Below are positions 24,153 to 32,882 of a stretch of 36,463 nucleotides of DNA, piece by piece. The notes beneath the pieces are model-generated. The model was not told the DNA's origin, searched no databases, and was given only the letters and a program-made list of their open reading frames with translations. The position numbers were made by a program, and so were the translations under genes. The stretch is from contig JAQCHP010000041.1 in assembly GCA_027619595.1 (NCBI GenBank), positions 1 to 36,463 on the forward strand. Reading direction: 5' to 3'. Every line of letters starts with the position of its first letter. Position 1 is the stretch's first letter. This stretch comes from Planctomycetota bacterium. GTDB taxonomy: Bacteria > Planctomycetota > Planctomycetia > Pirellulales > Pirellulaceae.

Positions 24153-25514
24153 TTGAGTTCGAGCCCGCCCCTCAACACGCCGATCGCCGTTCGACGGCCA
24201 CTTGACTTCGGTCAAATCAACCTTACTCCGCGTATGCGCGAATCGATCCGTCGAGCCGGGTACGACCGGCCGACTCCCGTGCAAGCAGGGGTGATTCCCT
24301 TGGCTCTTGCCGGAAAGGATGTCCTGGCGCAGGCGCAAACTGGGACGGGAAAAACGGCAGCGTTTGTGATCCCGATCCTGGAGCGATTAACCCAAGGGAC
24401 CAAGCTACCCCAAGCGATGGTGCTCGTACCTACCCGCGAACTGGCCGAGCAGGTACGTACCGAGTTCGTCAAACTTGCCGGTCGTGATCAGCTATGTCTT
24501 GTGCTGGCAGGTGGAAAGGCACTGCGTCAGCAGATTGACCAGCTTAGCAAGGGTGTGCAAGTTCTCGTTGGAACGCCCGGGCGAGTGATCGATCATTTGC
24601 AGCGCCGTACACTTGACCCGCGAGAAATTGGCACTTTGGTTCTCGATGAGGCCGATCGGATGTTAGATATTGGATTTCGGCCTGATATCGAAAAAATCCT
24701 GCGGCAATGTCCCGACGACCGCCAAACACTGCTGCTGAGTGCTACCGTACCGAGCGCTGTGGTGCGGATCGCCCGCCGGTACATGCGTAAGCCCATGGCG
24801 ATCAATTTTTCGACGCAGCAGGTGGCAGTGCACACGATTGAACAACATTACTTTACGGTGGATCGGGAGCGAAAGTTTGAACTGCTGTCGAAGCTATTGC
24901 AGCGTGAGAAGCCCCAGCAGGCGATCGTATTTTGCCGGACCAAACGTGGGACGGAAAAACTAGCCTTGCGAGCACGTAGTCAATTCGAAGGCGTCGGCTG
25001 TATCCACGGTGATATGGCGCAGTCAGCACGAGATCGGGCGATGCTCGACTTCCGGTCGGGACGCCTCCGTATTCTGTTTGCGACGGACGTGGTCGGGCGT
25101 GGCATCGATGTTTCGGCCATTTCACACATCATCAATTTCGACGTGCCACAGGATTGTGATGATTACGTTCATCGGGTCGGGCGGACTGGCCGTATGGGGC
25201 GGACCGGTGTGGCCTTTACCTTTGTTACGCCGGATGAAGGGTCCGAATTGACGCGGATCGAAATTCGCATCAATCGATTGCTGAAGCAGGACGAAATTCC
25301 GGGAGTGACGACACCAATTTCGAATTCCGGTGCCGCAGACGGTGGTTTGGATGCTGGTATCCATGGAACGCGGACACTCCAGGAGCGAGCCGATGACGCC
25401 GCGGGCGGTGGAGACCTTGGTTTAATCGAGTCCGACCCAACTGAGCAGCCCGCAGCAGCCAGCAAGCCACCTGCCTCGGGAAAACGCACGCGACGGTATC
25501 GGAAAGCTCTCTAG
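24153..25514 (+). CDS. DEAD-box RNA helicase
   Basis: The 453-residue product has all helicase motifs in order: Q motif (FGQINLTPRM, then RPTPVQ), I (AQTGTGKT), Ia (PTRELAEQ), Ib (GTPGRVIDHL), II (DEAD), III (SAT), V (ATDVVGRGIDVS) and VI (HRVGRTGRMGRTG). It unwinds RNA with ATP, for example in ribosome assembly or mRNA decay. The C-terminal 90 residues are a low-complexity tail with a basic end (GKRTRRYRKAL), as in RhlE-type proteins. The start must lie before the Q motif; the only candidate is TTG at 24153, with a poor ribosome-binding site. No partner gene is adjacent. Confidence 0.93.
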   Translation: MSSSPPLNTPIAVRRPLDFGQINLTPRMRESIRRAGYDRPTPVQAGVIPLALAGKDVLAQAQTGTGKTAAFVIPILERLTQGTKLPQAMVLVPTRELAEQVRTEFVKLAGRDQLCLVLAGGKALRQQIDQLSKGVQVLVGTPGRVIDHLQRRTLDPREIGTLVLDEADRMLDIGFRPDIEKILRQCPDDRQTLLLSATVPSAVVRIARRYMRKPMAINFSTQQVAVHTIEQHYFTVDRERKFELLSKLLQREKPQQAIVFCRTKRGTEKLALRARSQFEGVGCIHGDMAQSARDRAMLDFRSGRLRILFATDVVGRGIDVSAISHIINFDVPQDCDDYVHRVGRTGRMGRTGVAFTFVTPDEGSELTRIEIRINRLLKQDEIPGVTTPISNSGAADGGLDAGIHGTRTLQERADDAAGGGDLGLIESDPTEQPAAASKPPASGKRTRRYRKAL

Positions 25515-25624
25515 CCGTTGGCTTCCTGATCGATAGAATGAGAGTCGGCTGGGCGGCTGGCAATTCGCGAGGCGCGTTCTAGCGATTTTCGCCGCCAAAG
25601 GCATCCTTCGGTTCAGAGGTTCCT

Positions 25625-25672
25625 GGCATGGGTGCGGTTCGTGGCATGGGTGCGGTTCTCGGCATGGGTGCG
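25625..25672 (+). repeat. Triple 18-base repeat at a gene start
   Basis: GGCATGGGTGCGGTTC followed by two variable bases is repeated at 25625-25642 and 25643-25660, with a third partial copy at 25661-25672. The period equals six codons, so each copy offers an in-frame ATG (25628, 25646, 25664) to the metallopeptidase-like gene. AGAGG at 25615-25619 favours the first ATG. Copy-number change by slippage would keep the frame. Confidence 0.85.
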
Positions 25673-27043
25673 CGGGTGAATCTTGCCAATCTGTCGGGCA
25701 CGAAGCTACAACATGGGGCAATTGCGTTGGGCATCCTGATTGCGCTGAATTCGTGCTCTTCGCACGTAGTATTCGCACAATCGGACGACACCACGTCCGC
25801 CCGGAAAAAGCCGAGTCAAGAAACGTTGCGTGCCTATCGGATCCGGGTTGTCGAAGGGGACAATCTAACTCTGTTTACCGATCATCCACCCAATGAGGAG
25901 ATCAACAGTCTGCCGGTCCTATTTACTCAGGCGCTGCCTGGTTGGAGGGAATACTTTGGTTGTGCGCATGTGCCGATTGCCGCGTGGCACATGCGCGGTT
26001 ACTTGATGCAAGATCCAGAGCGATTTCGACAGGCAGGGTTGCTGCCGCCAGACCTGCCACCCTTCCTGCACGGCTATCAACGGCAGGACGAATTTTGGCT
26101 ATATGACCAGCCCAGTGATTACTACCGACGTCACCTCGTCCTTCACGAAGGAACGCATGGATTCGCTCATCGGGTCGGTGCCGAACCGCTGGATCCTTGG
26201 CTGAGAGAGGGAATCGCCGAGCGTTTAGCCACGCATTTATGGGACCAACAAGAATTAGTGTTGCGATGGTTTCCGTCCCATAGAGATCAAGTGCCGCATT
26301 GGGGACGAATCAAGATCATTCAGGACGAGATCGCTCAGCAAAGATATCTTTCGCTTCGAGAGGTGGTCACGCTCCCCGAAATCGCTTTCCGTCGGAACGA
26401 GGGGTACGCTTGGTCGTGGGCGGCCGTGATGTTCTTCGAACTTCATCCGGCCACCGCTAAGGTTTTCTTGAAATGGCGTGAGTCGCTCACGTCTTCGCGT
26501 GGCACGCTGAACACGTTCGCGGGTAGGGTAAGCGGAATGGACGCGGAGTTAGAAGACGACTGGTATCTCTTTGTACGAGAGTTGCGTTACGGGAAAGAAT
26601 TCACCCCCTTGACGATTTCTGACCACAAGCTTCCACCGCAGGATCTAGCCGACGCGGGGATCGCACTCCAGGTCGATGCGCGGCTGGGCTGGCAAAACAC
26701 AGGGGTACGACTACTTGCCAATCGTTCCTATCAAATTCAAGCCGAAGGACGGTATGTGGTAGCCACGGAGCCTCGCCCATGGTGGACAGAACCCGGAGGC
26801 GTTACCATCGACTACGTGGGCGGGAGACCGCTCGGCCAGCTCCTGGCGGCCGTAGCGCCCGTGGAACCAGGTCGACGTGGACCTTCTCTGGCGGATCCCG
26901 CTGGTGTCGGTTCGTCAGGCGTGGTACGTCCGACCAAGGGCGGCGTCCTTTTCTTGCGCGTCAACGACCGAGCTGGCGATTTGCGAGACAACGAAGGGAC
27001 GCTTCGGGTCACCGTTACGAACGGTCCGGGCCGTCGTCCCTAA
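25628..27043 (+). CDS. Secreted metallopeptidase-like protein with lectin-like tail
   Basis: The 471-residue product has a repeat start (MGAVRGMGAVLGMGA), a hydrophobic export signal about residues 28-48, and a cut near VFA/QS; LNSC could instead be a lipobox. The core has the zinc motif HEGTH (H173-H177) followed by WLREGIAERLATH, where a Glu would be the third ligand, as in gluzincin (peptidase MA-like) families. The C-terminal 140 residues (VRLLANRSYQIQAEGRYVV, then LFLRVNDRAGDLRDNEGTL) resemble the PA-IL-like galactose-binding lectin fold, whose Asn/Asp residues bind calcium and sugar. It probably cuts proteins or glycoproteins outside the inner membrane; substrate unknown. It stands between the helicase and glyA genes with no evident operon partner. 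Confidence 0.75.
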   Translation: MGAVRGMGAVLGMGARVNLANLSGTKLQHGAIALGILIALNSCSSHVVFAQSDDTTSARKKPSQETLRAYRIRVVEGDNLTLFTDHPPNEEINSLPVLFTQALPGWREYFGCAHVPIAAWHMRGYLMQDPERFRQAGLLPPDLPPFLHGYQRQDEFWLYDQPSDYYRRHLVLHEGTHGFAHRVGAEPLDPWLREGIAERLATHLWDQQELVLRWFPSHRDQVPHWGRIKIIQDEIAQQRYLSLREVVTLPEIAFRRNEGYAWSWAAVMFFELHPATAKVFLKWRESLTSSRGTLNTFAGRVSGMDAELEDDWYLFVRELRYGKEFTPLTISDHKLPPQDLADAGIALQVDARLGWQNTGVRLLANRSYQIQAEGRYVVATEPRPWWTEPGGVTIDYVGGRPLGQLLAAVAPVEPGRRGPSLADPAGVGSSGVVRPTKGGVLFLRVNDRAGDLRDNEGTLRVTVTNGPGRRP

Positions 27044-27107
27044 ATCGGAGCAGTTGAACGCCCCGCCATGAAGATGCTTCGTATTCCTTCAGGTTAGGAT
27101 ATCCATC

Positions 27108-28391
27108 ATGACGACCGATTTTCGCCGGGAAGACCCCGCAGTGTGGCAAGCGATTGACGCTGAGGCCGTTCGCCAACGTGATGGCCTAGAAATGATTGCG
27201 AGCGAGAACTATACCAGTTTGGCGGTTATGCAAGCCGCGGGTAGCGTCCTCACAAACAAATATGCCGAGGGTTACCCAGGCCGCCGATATTATGGCGGTT
27301 GCGAATTTGTGGACCAGATCGAAGAACTCGCTCAGCAACGTGCATGCCAGCTCTTTCAAGCAGAACACGCAAATGTTCAGCCCCACTCCGGCTCGCAGGC
27401 CAATATGGCGGTGTATCTCACCGTATTGCAACCTGGGGATACCGTTCTGGGATTGGATTTAGCGCACGGTGGCCACCTGACGCACGGCATGCGACTCAAT
27501 ATTTCAGGAAAACTGTATAATTTTCTCAGTTACGGAGTTGATGCGCAAAACCACCGAATCGACTTTGATCAAGTGGCGAGTTTGGCCAGAGAGCATCGTC
27601 CAAAGTTGATCGTGGCGGGAGCGAGCGCTTATCCGCGTGAGATCCCGCACGATAAGTTTGCACAAATTGCACGAGATGTTGGTGCGAAACTGATGGTCGA
27701 TATGGCCCACTACGCGGGACTGGTGGCAGCCGGCCTGCATAATAATCCCGTGCCCGTCGCGGATTTTGTCACCACGACCACCCACAAGACATTGCGTGGT
27801 CCGCGGGCGGGGCTGTGTTTATGCCGAGAAGAATACGCGAAAGACTTGGGGCGGAGCGTGTTTCCAGGCCTACAAGGCGGTCCGCTCATGCATATCGTGG
27901 CTGCCAAAGCCATTTGTTTCGGCGAAGCGTTACGCCCCGACTTTCGGCAATACGCCCACGCTGTGGTGGAAAATGCCAAAGTCTTGGCAGAAACATTGTC
28001 TCGAGGCGGGTTACGGCTTATTAGTGGCGGTACCGATAATCATTTGATGTTGGTCGATGTAACGCCTCGGAATATTGGTGGCAAGATTGCTGAGGAGGCA
28101 TTGGACCGTTGTGGCATTACGGTCAATAAGAACATGATTCCGTTTGACACGCGTAAACCGGTTGATCCGTCGGGGATACGAATTGGTACACCTGCCCTCA
28201 CAACGCGCGGTATGGGTACAGGTGAAATGCAACAAATTGGTCAGTGGATGTTGCAAGCGTTGGATTCGCCCGATGACAATTCGACGTTGTCACGAATCCG
28301 AGCCGCCGTGAGGGAGTTATGTGCGAATTTTCCGGTTCCTGCGGGAATGCGTTCGACCGCCGAGCTGGATGGGGCGCCGGTTGAGTGTTAG
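27108..28391 (+). CDS. glyA: Serine hydroxymethyltransferase
   Basis: The 427-residue product matches GlyA throughout (E. coli, 417). It shows [59 protein letters not shown] and [14 protein letters not shown] with the PLP-binding K227, and a C-terminal [15 protein letters not shown]. It interconverts serine and glycine while charging tetrahydrofolate with a one-carbon unit in the cytosol. The ATG has AGGA about 9 bases before it. The next gene on the same strand is a response regulator 64 bases later, with no clear functional link. Confidence 0.97.
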   Translation: MTTDFRREDPAVWQAIDAEAVRQRDGLEMIASENYTSLAVMQAAGSVLTNKYAEGYPGRRYYGGCEFVDQIEELAQQRACQLFQAEHANVQPHSGSQANMAVYLTVLQPGDTVLGLDLAHGGHLTHGMRLNISGKLYNFLSYGVDAQNHRIDFDQVASLAREHRPKLIVAGASAYPREIPHDKFAQIARDVGAKLMVDMAHYAGLVAAGLHNNPVPVADFVTTTTHKTLRGPRAGLCLCREEYAKDLGRSVFPGLQGGPLMHIVAAKAICFGEALRPDFRQYAHAVVENAKVLAETLSRGGLRLISGGTDNHLMLVDVTPRNIGGKIAEEALDRCGITVNKNMIPFDTRKPVDPSGIRIGTPALTTRGMGTGEMQQIGQWMLQALDSPDDNSTLSRIRAAVRELCANFPVPAGMRSTAELDGAPVEC

Positions 28392-28455
28392 TCAGTTCGT
28401 ACTGGACCGACCTGCCGATGCTTGCGACACTTAAAATTTTCTGGGGCTTTTCACA

Positions 28456-28935
28456 ATGACAACATTGCCTAGATCGGATACCGACGGCGAGCGCCCACGC
28501 ATTTTGATCGCTGATGATAATCAGGCCAATTCCGAATTGCTGGAAGCGTATCTCTTGGAATTGAATCTGCCCATTGATCTCGAAATGGCTGTGGACGGTC
28601 AGGACACGCTCGACAAGGTCGCGGCGTTTCGGCCAGATCTCATCCTACTAGACGTCATGATGCCGAAACTGAGTGGCTTTGAGGTTTGCCAACGAATCAA
28701 GCGACAGCCAGAAACTCAGAATATCATCGTATTGATGGTTACGGCGCTCAACGAACTCGGAGACATTGAACGGGCTGTCAACGCTGGCACCGACGATTTT
28801 TTGTCGAAGCCCGTTAATAAAGTTGAATTGCTCAAACGCGTTGAGAATATGCTGCGTTTTAAGAATGTTCGGGACGAACTTGAGCGGTTGCGGTGTTACA
28901 TTCAGAGAATGGAAGACGACGCCGGTCCGAAGTAG
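28456..28935 (+). CDS. Single-domain response regulator
   Basis: The 159-residue product is one receiver domain: RILIADDNQANSELL with acidic D20-D21, phospho-acceptor D66 in ILLDVMMPKLSG, a Thr in MVTALN near 97 and Lys in LSKPVNKVELL near 117. A short helical tail (residues 125-159) has no DNA-binding or enzyme domain. Such CheY/Spo0F-like proteins pass phosphate or bind partners. No kinase is adjacent; the nearest is the hybrid kinase at 5.5-7.1 kb, and nothing shows they pair. Its stop lies 8 bases before the start of the next gene, a TPR protein, so the two are probably cotranscribed. Confidence 0.92.
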   Translation: MTTLPRSDTDGERPRILIADDNQANSELLEAYLLELNLPIDLEMAVDGQDTLDKVAAFRPDLILLDVMMPKLSGFEVCQRIKRQPETQNIIVLMVTALNELGDIERAVNAGTDDFLSKPVNKVELLKRVENMLRFKNVRDELERLRCYIQRMEDDAGPK

Positions 28936-28943
28936 GAGCCTTC

Positions 28944-31034
28944 ATGAAGGCCATATGTCCCATTTTCGTCGTGATGTGTTGGATCGAGTCGGGTGGGTGC
29001 CTCTATGGGATCGACGCGATAGCGCGTCCGGCAGGTTCGACTTTAGGGAATCGTCGGGTTGCGGTCCCCGACGACTCTGCTTCGGCAGAACGCATTCGGC
29101 AAGCCATTCGTCTGCTTGGTTCCGTCGATTTCGATCAACGCGAACGAGCTCGACAGAATCTTATCAGGGCCGGTGGATCAGCGTGGGACGCGCTCCGCGT
29201 CGCGGAAACCGATTCGGACCTGGAAATCGCTTTGCAAGCCAAATTTTTGCTGAAAAAACTTTTGGTAGCGGGCCCGGTGGCCGAAGACCCGCGTGAATCA
29301 CATGCTTTGCTGGACAGGTACGCCGCCCAGACTGAACAAGAACGAGTTCGTCGCGGCAAAGAACTGGCGAAATTGACTACGTTCTCGGTCGTAGCTACTC
29401 TGTCCCGAATTGTACAATTCGAAGAAAGCGAGTGGGTATCTCGTCGCGCCGCATTAGCCATCATGCAGCGGAGTGCTCCGAAACGGTTGGCCGAACGGAA
29501 TGAGCTTGCCAATATCTTGGCGAACGCTGCTTTCAACGGTGACCGTGTGGGGCTGCGCTGGCTTCGCGCTTACGCCGAGACGCTACGAGAGCCTCGGCGC
29601 ACCAAGCAAATTTGGGCTCCGCTATTGACTGACGCGACGGCGCCGGCCCTAGGTCACAATTCCTCACGGTCAGAAGGTGCGTCACGATCGGACAGTGGTT
29701 CGATTCAGGAACAGGCGGCCGATCGAGCGTTCCTGCAGTGGTACGTCGAGTCGCTTTTGCAGCTGGGCTGGCGACGTGAAGCGGAAATTGTGGCAGTCGC
29801 CTTCGTGCAGCAGTTGCCAAACGATGTTACCGTCTGGCTCGATAGCTTGGATTGGCTGATACGATGTCGCGTAGGGTCGGGGGTTGTTGAACTAGAACAG
29901 AAATTCCCGCTCCAAACGCAAGATCCCGATTTTGGCTATCGATTGGCGATCGCCGCACAATTGCGTGGCGATCGAGCTCACAGCGAATCGATTGTCCAAC
30001 ACGTGCTTCAGCGTCCCATGGTGGAGGCTGCGGACCGAATCAAGGTCGGTAGTTTCTTGGTCGAGCGGGGAATGTTCGATGCCGCGAGACGGGAGTACGA
30101 CTTGGCATTGGACGAGCGTGGCGTACCAGCCTACGAACGTGTCTACCTATTTTCGGCCAAAGCAAGCCTGTTTCGCGCGCAGGGAGATATTGATGAGGCC
30201 ATTCGGCAGTATCAGCTGGCATTGGATTTTCCGGCGGATGAGGTGGCGAAATCACCCGAAGGCGATCGCCTCCTGCAGCAGTCACGACTCCTATTGCGGA
30301 TCCATTTTGCCGAAATGTTGCACGATCAGGGAAAAGATATGCAAGCTGCCGACGTACTAAAGTCGTTGGCGGAACCGTCGGGGGAGGAGGCGGGGGAAGA
30401 AGTGAAACGCATTTCCGATGAACTAGAGATGTCGCCGGTTGCCAGACGCGAATTTTTTCTGGCGGAAGTTGCGAGACGCCAGCACGACCAAAACGCCCAA
30501 ATTCAACACTTAACTGCGGGGCAGCGGTCCGCGCCTGAAGACGTAGATATTCTCATCGCGCTCTATCGAATCCCTGGATACGGGGCACATGCTGAAGTGC
30601 GCCAGGCAATTCGTTTGCTCGCGCGAAGGATTCGTCAAGAAACGATTGATATGATGTCGACTCTGGGTCGTTTCGACGACAGTCTGCCTGAACAAGATCG
30701 CGTGAACGATCTACTGGCCAAGCAGCTCAACCTTTACGCTTGGCTCGTTGGCAACACGGAAGGAGATTTTGCAGATGCGTTGCGTTGTAGCCAACGTTCA
30801 TTGGAGTTGCAGCCCAACCAAGCAGGTTTCATCGATACGTTAGCGCGGTGTTATTATGCCGTCAATGATTGGGGGCAAGCCCTGCGATATCAAGAAATGG
30901 CCGTTGACCTGGAGCCTTATTCAGGGCAAATGAATAGTCAATTGACATTGTTTCTGCAGCAGGTTCCTGCCATCGAACGCCCCACGAACGCATCTTCACC
31001 ACGCGTGTCCGAAGCGGTGCCATCCATCAATTGA
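28944..31034 (+). CDS. Secreted HEAT/TPR-repeat protein
   Basis: The 696-residue product has an N-terminal signal-like segment (MKAICPIFVVMCWIESGG). Helical repeats follow, with HEAT-like repeats at about 60-190 and TPR motifs in the C-terminal half, for example RREYDLALDERGVPAY, AIRQYQLALDFPAD and ALRYQEMAVDLEPY. TPR proteins bind other proteins; no enzyme motif is seen. I use the ATG at 28944 because AGGAG lies about five bases upstream; the frame is open back to 28893 inside the previous gene. Eight bases separate it from the response regulator, and its stop region supplies the ribosome-binding site of the next gene, so all three form one transcript. Confidence 0.8.
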   Translation: MKAICPIFVVMCWIESGGCLYGIDAIARPAGSTLGNRRVAVPDDSASAERIRQAIRLLGSVDFDQRERARQNLIRAGGSAWDALRVAETDSDLEIALQAKFLLKKLLVAGPVAEDPRESHALLDRYAAQTEQERVRRGKELAKLTTFSVVATLSRIVQFEESEWVSRRAALAIMQRSAPKRLAERNELANILANAAFNGDRVGLRWLRAYAETLREPRRTKQIWAPLLTDATAPALGHNSSRSEGASRSDSGSIQEQAADRAFLQWYVESLLQLGWRREAEIVAVAFVQQLPNDVTVWLDSLDWLIRCRVGSGVVELEQKFPLQTQDPDFGYRLAIAAQLRGDRAHSESIVQHVLQRPMVEAADRIKVGSFLVERGMFDAARREYDLALDERGVPAYERVYLFSAKASLFRAQGDIDEAIRQYQLALDFPADEVAKSPEGDRLLQQSRLLLRIHFAEMLHDQGKDMQAADVLKSLAEPSGEEAGEEVKRISDELEMSPVARREFFLAEVARRQHDQNAQIQHLTAGQRSAPEDVDILIALYRIPGYGAHAEVRQAIRLLARRIRQETIDMMSTLGRFDDSLPEQDRVNDLLAKQLNLYAWLVGNTEGDFADALRCSQRSLELQPNQAGFIDTLARCYYAVNDWGQALRYQEMAVDLEPYSGQMNSQLTLFLQQVPAIERPTNASSPRVSEAVPSIN

Positions 31035-31042
31035 GGTCTTAA

Positions 31043-31837
31043 TTGATCACAAAAACAATCTATGTTTCGAAGGGCAATTCTCTGAATTGTGTGGATACAG
31101 GCGCCGGAGAAGCGTTGCTCTTTGTTCATGGATTTCCGCTTGACCACTCGATGTGGCGCAGTCAGCTGGAGTATTTTTCGCGCGACTACCGTTGTATCGC
31201 CCCTGATTTGCGTGGATTTGGTGGGAGTCCCGCCACGGCAGGGAGTGTTAGCATGAGTGACTACGCCGACGACTTGGCCCTGCTATTAGGACACTTGGGG
31301 GTCGAAGGTTCTGTCACGGTCTGTGGGCTTTCGATGGGCGGTTATATAGCTTGGGAGTTCTGGATGCGGCACCGTCATTGGGTCCGCAAGTTGGTGCTCT
31401 GCGATACAAAAGCAACGGCAGATTCTGCCGAAGTTGCTCGAGCGCGACAATTGATGGCAACGGAGATATTGCAAGGAGGGACTTCGATTGTCGTCGATCG
31501 TCTGTTGCCGAAACTGTTCTCGCCGGCAACCGATCCGACAAGAATTCGGTCCTGGGTTGAGCCCATTCTAAAGGCGGATCGCGTGGGCATCGCCGCGGCG
31601 CAATGCGGTATGGCGGGCCGTTGCGATATGACCGCTAGGCTGGGTGAGATCGATGTGCCGTCACTGGTTGTTGTAGGAGAACACGACACGATTACAACAC
31701 CGCAGGAGATGGAGCAAATGTCGCGACAAATGCCCCATGCCCGATGCCTATCGATCCCGTTGGCCGGGCACCTTGCACCTTGGGAGCAACCCGCTGCTTT
31801 TAATGAGGCCTTGGCAGCATTTCTGGCGGAAAATTGA
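31043..31837 (+). CDS. Alpha/beta hydrolase
   Basis: The 264-residue product shows the alpha/beta-hydrolase core: LFVHGFPLDHSMW with the oxyanion loop, CIAPDLRGFGGS, the nucleophile elbow CGLSMGG (S97), VGEHDTITTP with the acid D215 and LAGHLAPWEQP with H243. All three catalytic residues are present. The pattern is close to 3-oxoadipate enol-lactonases and related esterases, but the substrate cannot be read. It starts at TTG with GAGG six bases upstream, overlapping the stop of the TPR gene, so translation is likely coupled. No signal peptide; cytosolic. Confidence 0.88.
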   Translation: MITKTIYVSKGNSLNCVDTGAGEALLFVHGFPLDHSMWRSQLEYFSRDYRCIAPDLRGFGGSPATAGSVSMSDYADDLALLLGHLGVEGSVTVCGLSMGGYIAWEFWMRHRHWVRKLVLCDTKATADSAEVARARQLMATEILQGGTSIVVDRLLPKLFSPATDPTRIRSWVEPILKADRVGIAAAQCGMAGRCDMTARLGEIDVPSLVVVGEHDTITTPQEMEQMSRQMPHARCLSIPLAGHLAPWEQPAAFNEALAAFLAEN

Positions 31838-31862
31838 GCCGGCCGCTGGGCTCGACTTCGTC

Positions 31863-32426
31863 TCAGTCACGTAGGCCCCGTTGCGAACCAGGTAGCTCAA
31901 ACAATGACTGGCTCTTGACCACCGCCGAATCATCGGGAAACGTGTGAAATGCTTGGATTCGTAAGCTATGGTTGCGCGCTTCCAGATTGATATAGCTCAT
32001 TGCTCCCATAGCCAATCGTCCGCTTGACTCGAATCGGTGCAGCATTCCGCTACGGCGTTCATTGCTACTCAGTTCGTGTTGAAGCGTCCAGAGGACTTCA
32101 GGTGCCAGCGGTTCCAATTGAAAGCAGACTTGGTAACGAGCACCGCCGCGGCATTCCACTTGATCGGTTCGCTCACCGCGTAAACGGTACGACATCAATC
32201 GCCGCCGCTGCGGTAACGGGTGCTGTGCCGAAGCCGCAACTTCCGTCAGGGTCAGGCCTTCGTAACGCCAAGTGATGACATGACCGGCACTTGTGATGTC
32301 AACTTGAACTCGATATCCATTTCGTTCAAGCGTGTGCGATTCATAGGTTTCGAATAATTCGGGGTGAATCGCTCGGCCATATAACTGGAACACCAATTCG
32401 GTGACTTTCGGTCGTACAGTAAGCAC
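31863..32426 (-). CDS. DUF2617-like protein
   Basis: The 187-residue product has no signal peptide, membrane segment or catalytic motif. The start VTELVFQLYGRAIHPELFE and the beta-rich middle (YRVQVDITSAGHVITWRYEG, RYQVCFQLEPLAPEV) remind me of the DUF2617 family found in actinobacteria and planctomycetes; the function is unknown. It lies alone, convergent with the hydrolase gene 25 bases away, with a long AT-rich gap upstream. The family name is from memory and only moderately sure. Confidence 0.55.
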   Translation of the reverse strand: MLTVRPKVTELVFQLYGRAIHPELFETYESHTLERNGYRVQVDITSAGHVITWRYEGLTLTEVAASAQHPLPQRRRLMSYRLRGERTDQVECRGGARYQVCFQLEPLAPEVLWTLQHELSSNERRSGMLHRFESSGRLAMGAMSYINLEARNHSLRIQAFHTFPDDSAVVKSQSLFELPGSQRGLRD

Positions 32427-32882
32427 CTTATATGCCCTTCAAGGCCAATTTCCGCGATAGTATTCTGGCAACGAATAAATTGCAGACAAACTGTCGGAGA
32501 ACTTGTAGGTTGTCGGTCAACGCAAATTTAAATTTCGTCGTGTATTAATTCGTATAATGACTATGCCCGCACGTCTATTGGCTGTGCGGTGTGTTTGCCG
32601 CATTTTTTTGTTTTCCGCAATGGTTGTGAACACGGGTGCGGTTTTCGGACGTGTCGTTGCGGTATCGTACACGCTCGAACTGAAAGCATTATAGGCGTAT
32701 TATACATCGACTACAAAGCCTTGTTTTCGCCGCTCCGAATTTCAGAGTTTTGGGGGCTTGACAAATTCTTGGCAGTTGAGATGTGAAATAGATAGTGTGC
32801 TAGGGGCAGGCAAGAATTGGGTACAGAATTGCAGTGAGCACAGTGATAACCGACGGACTATTCCTTTCCAGGACCATCCATC
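32427..32882. other. AT-rich divergent intergenic region
   Basis: The 456 bases lie between the DUF2617-like gene (minus) and rarA (plus). They hold a perfect TATAAT at 32553-32558 with no matching -35, a 6-bp hairpin CCGCAC/GTGCGG at 32567-32589 with a T7 run further on, and TTGACA at 32758-32763, a possible -35 for rarA without a clear -10. A 45-codon frame (32557-32694) with a hydrophobic start lies inside but is not convincing. Confidence 0.4.

Noticed and set aside
24121-24175. T-loop-like GTTCGAGCCC suggesting a tRNA
   Set aside because: No matching acceptor stem, anticodon arm or D arm can be drawn, and the site is the start of the helicase gene.
32557-32694. 45-codon frame with a hydrophobic, signal-like start upstream of rarA
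   Set aside because: The start codon overlaps a TATAAT box, there is no ribosome-binding site, and the peptide has no mature part beyond the hydrophobic stretch.
32758-32786. TTGACA as a full promoter for rarA
   Set aside because: No acceptable -10 box lies 16-18 bases downstream.
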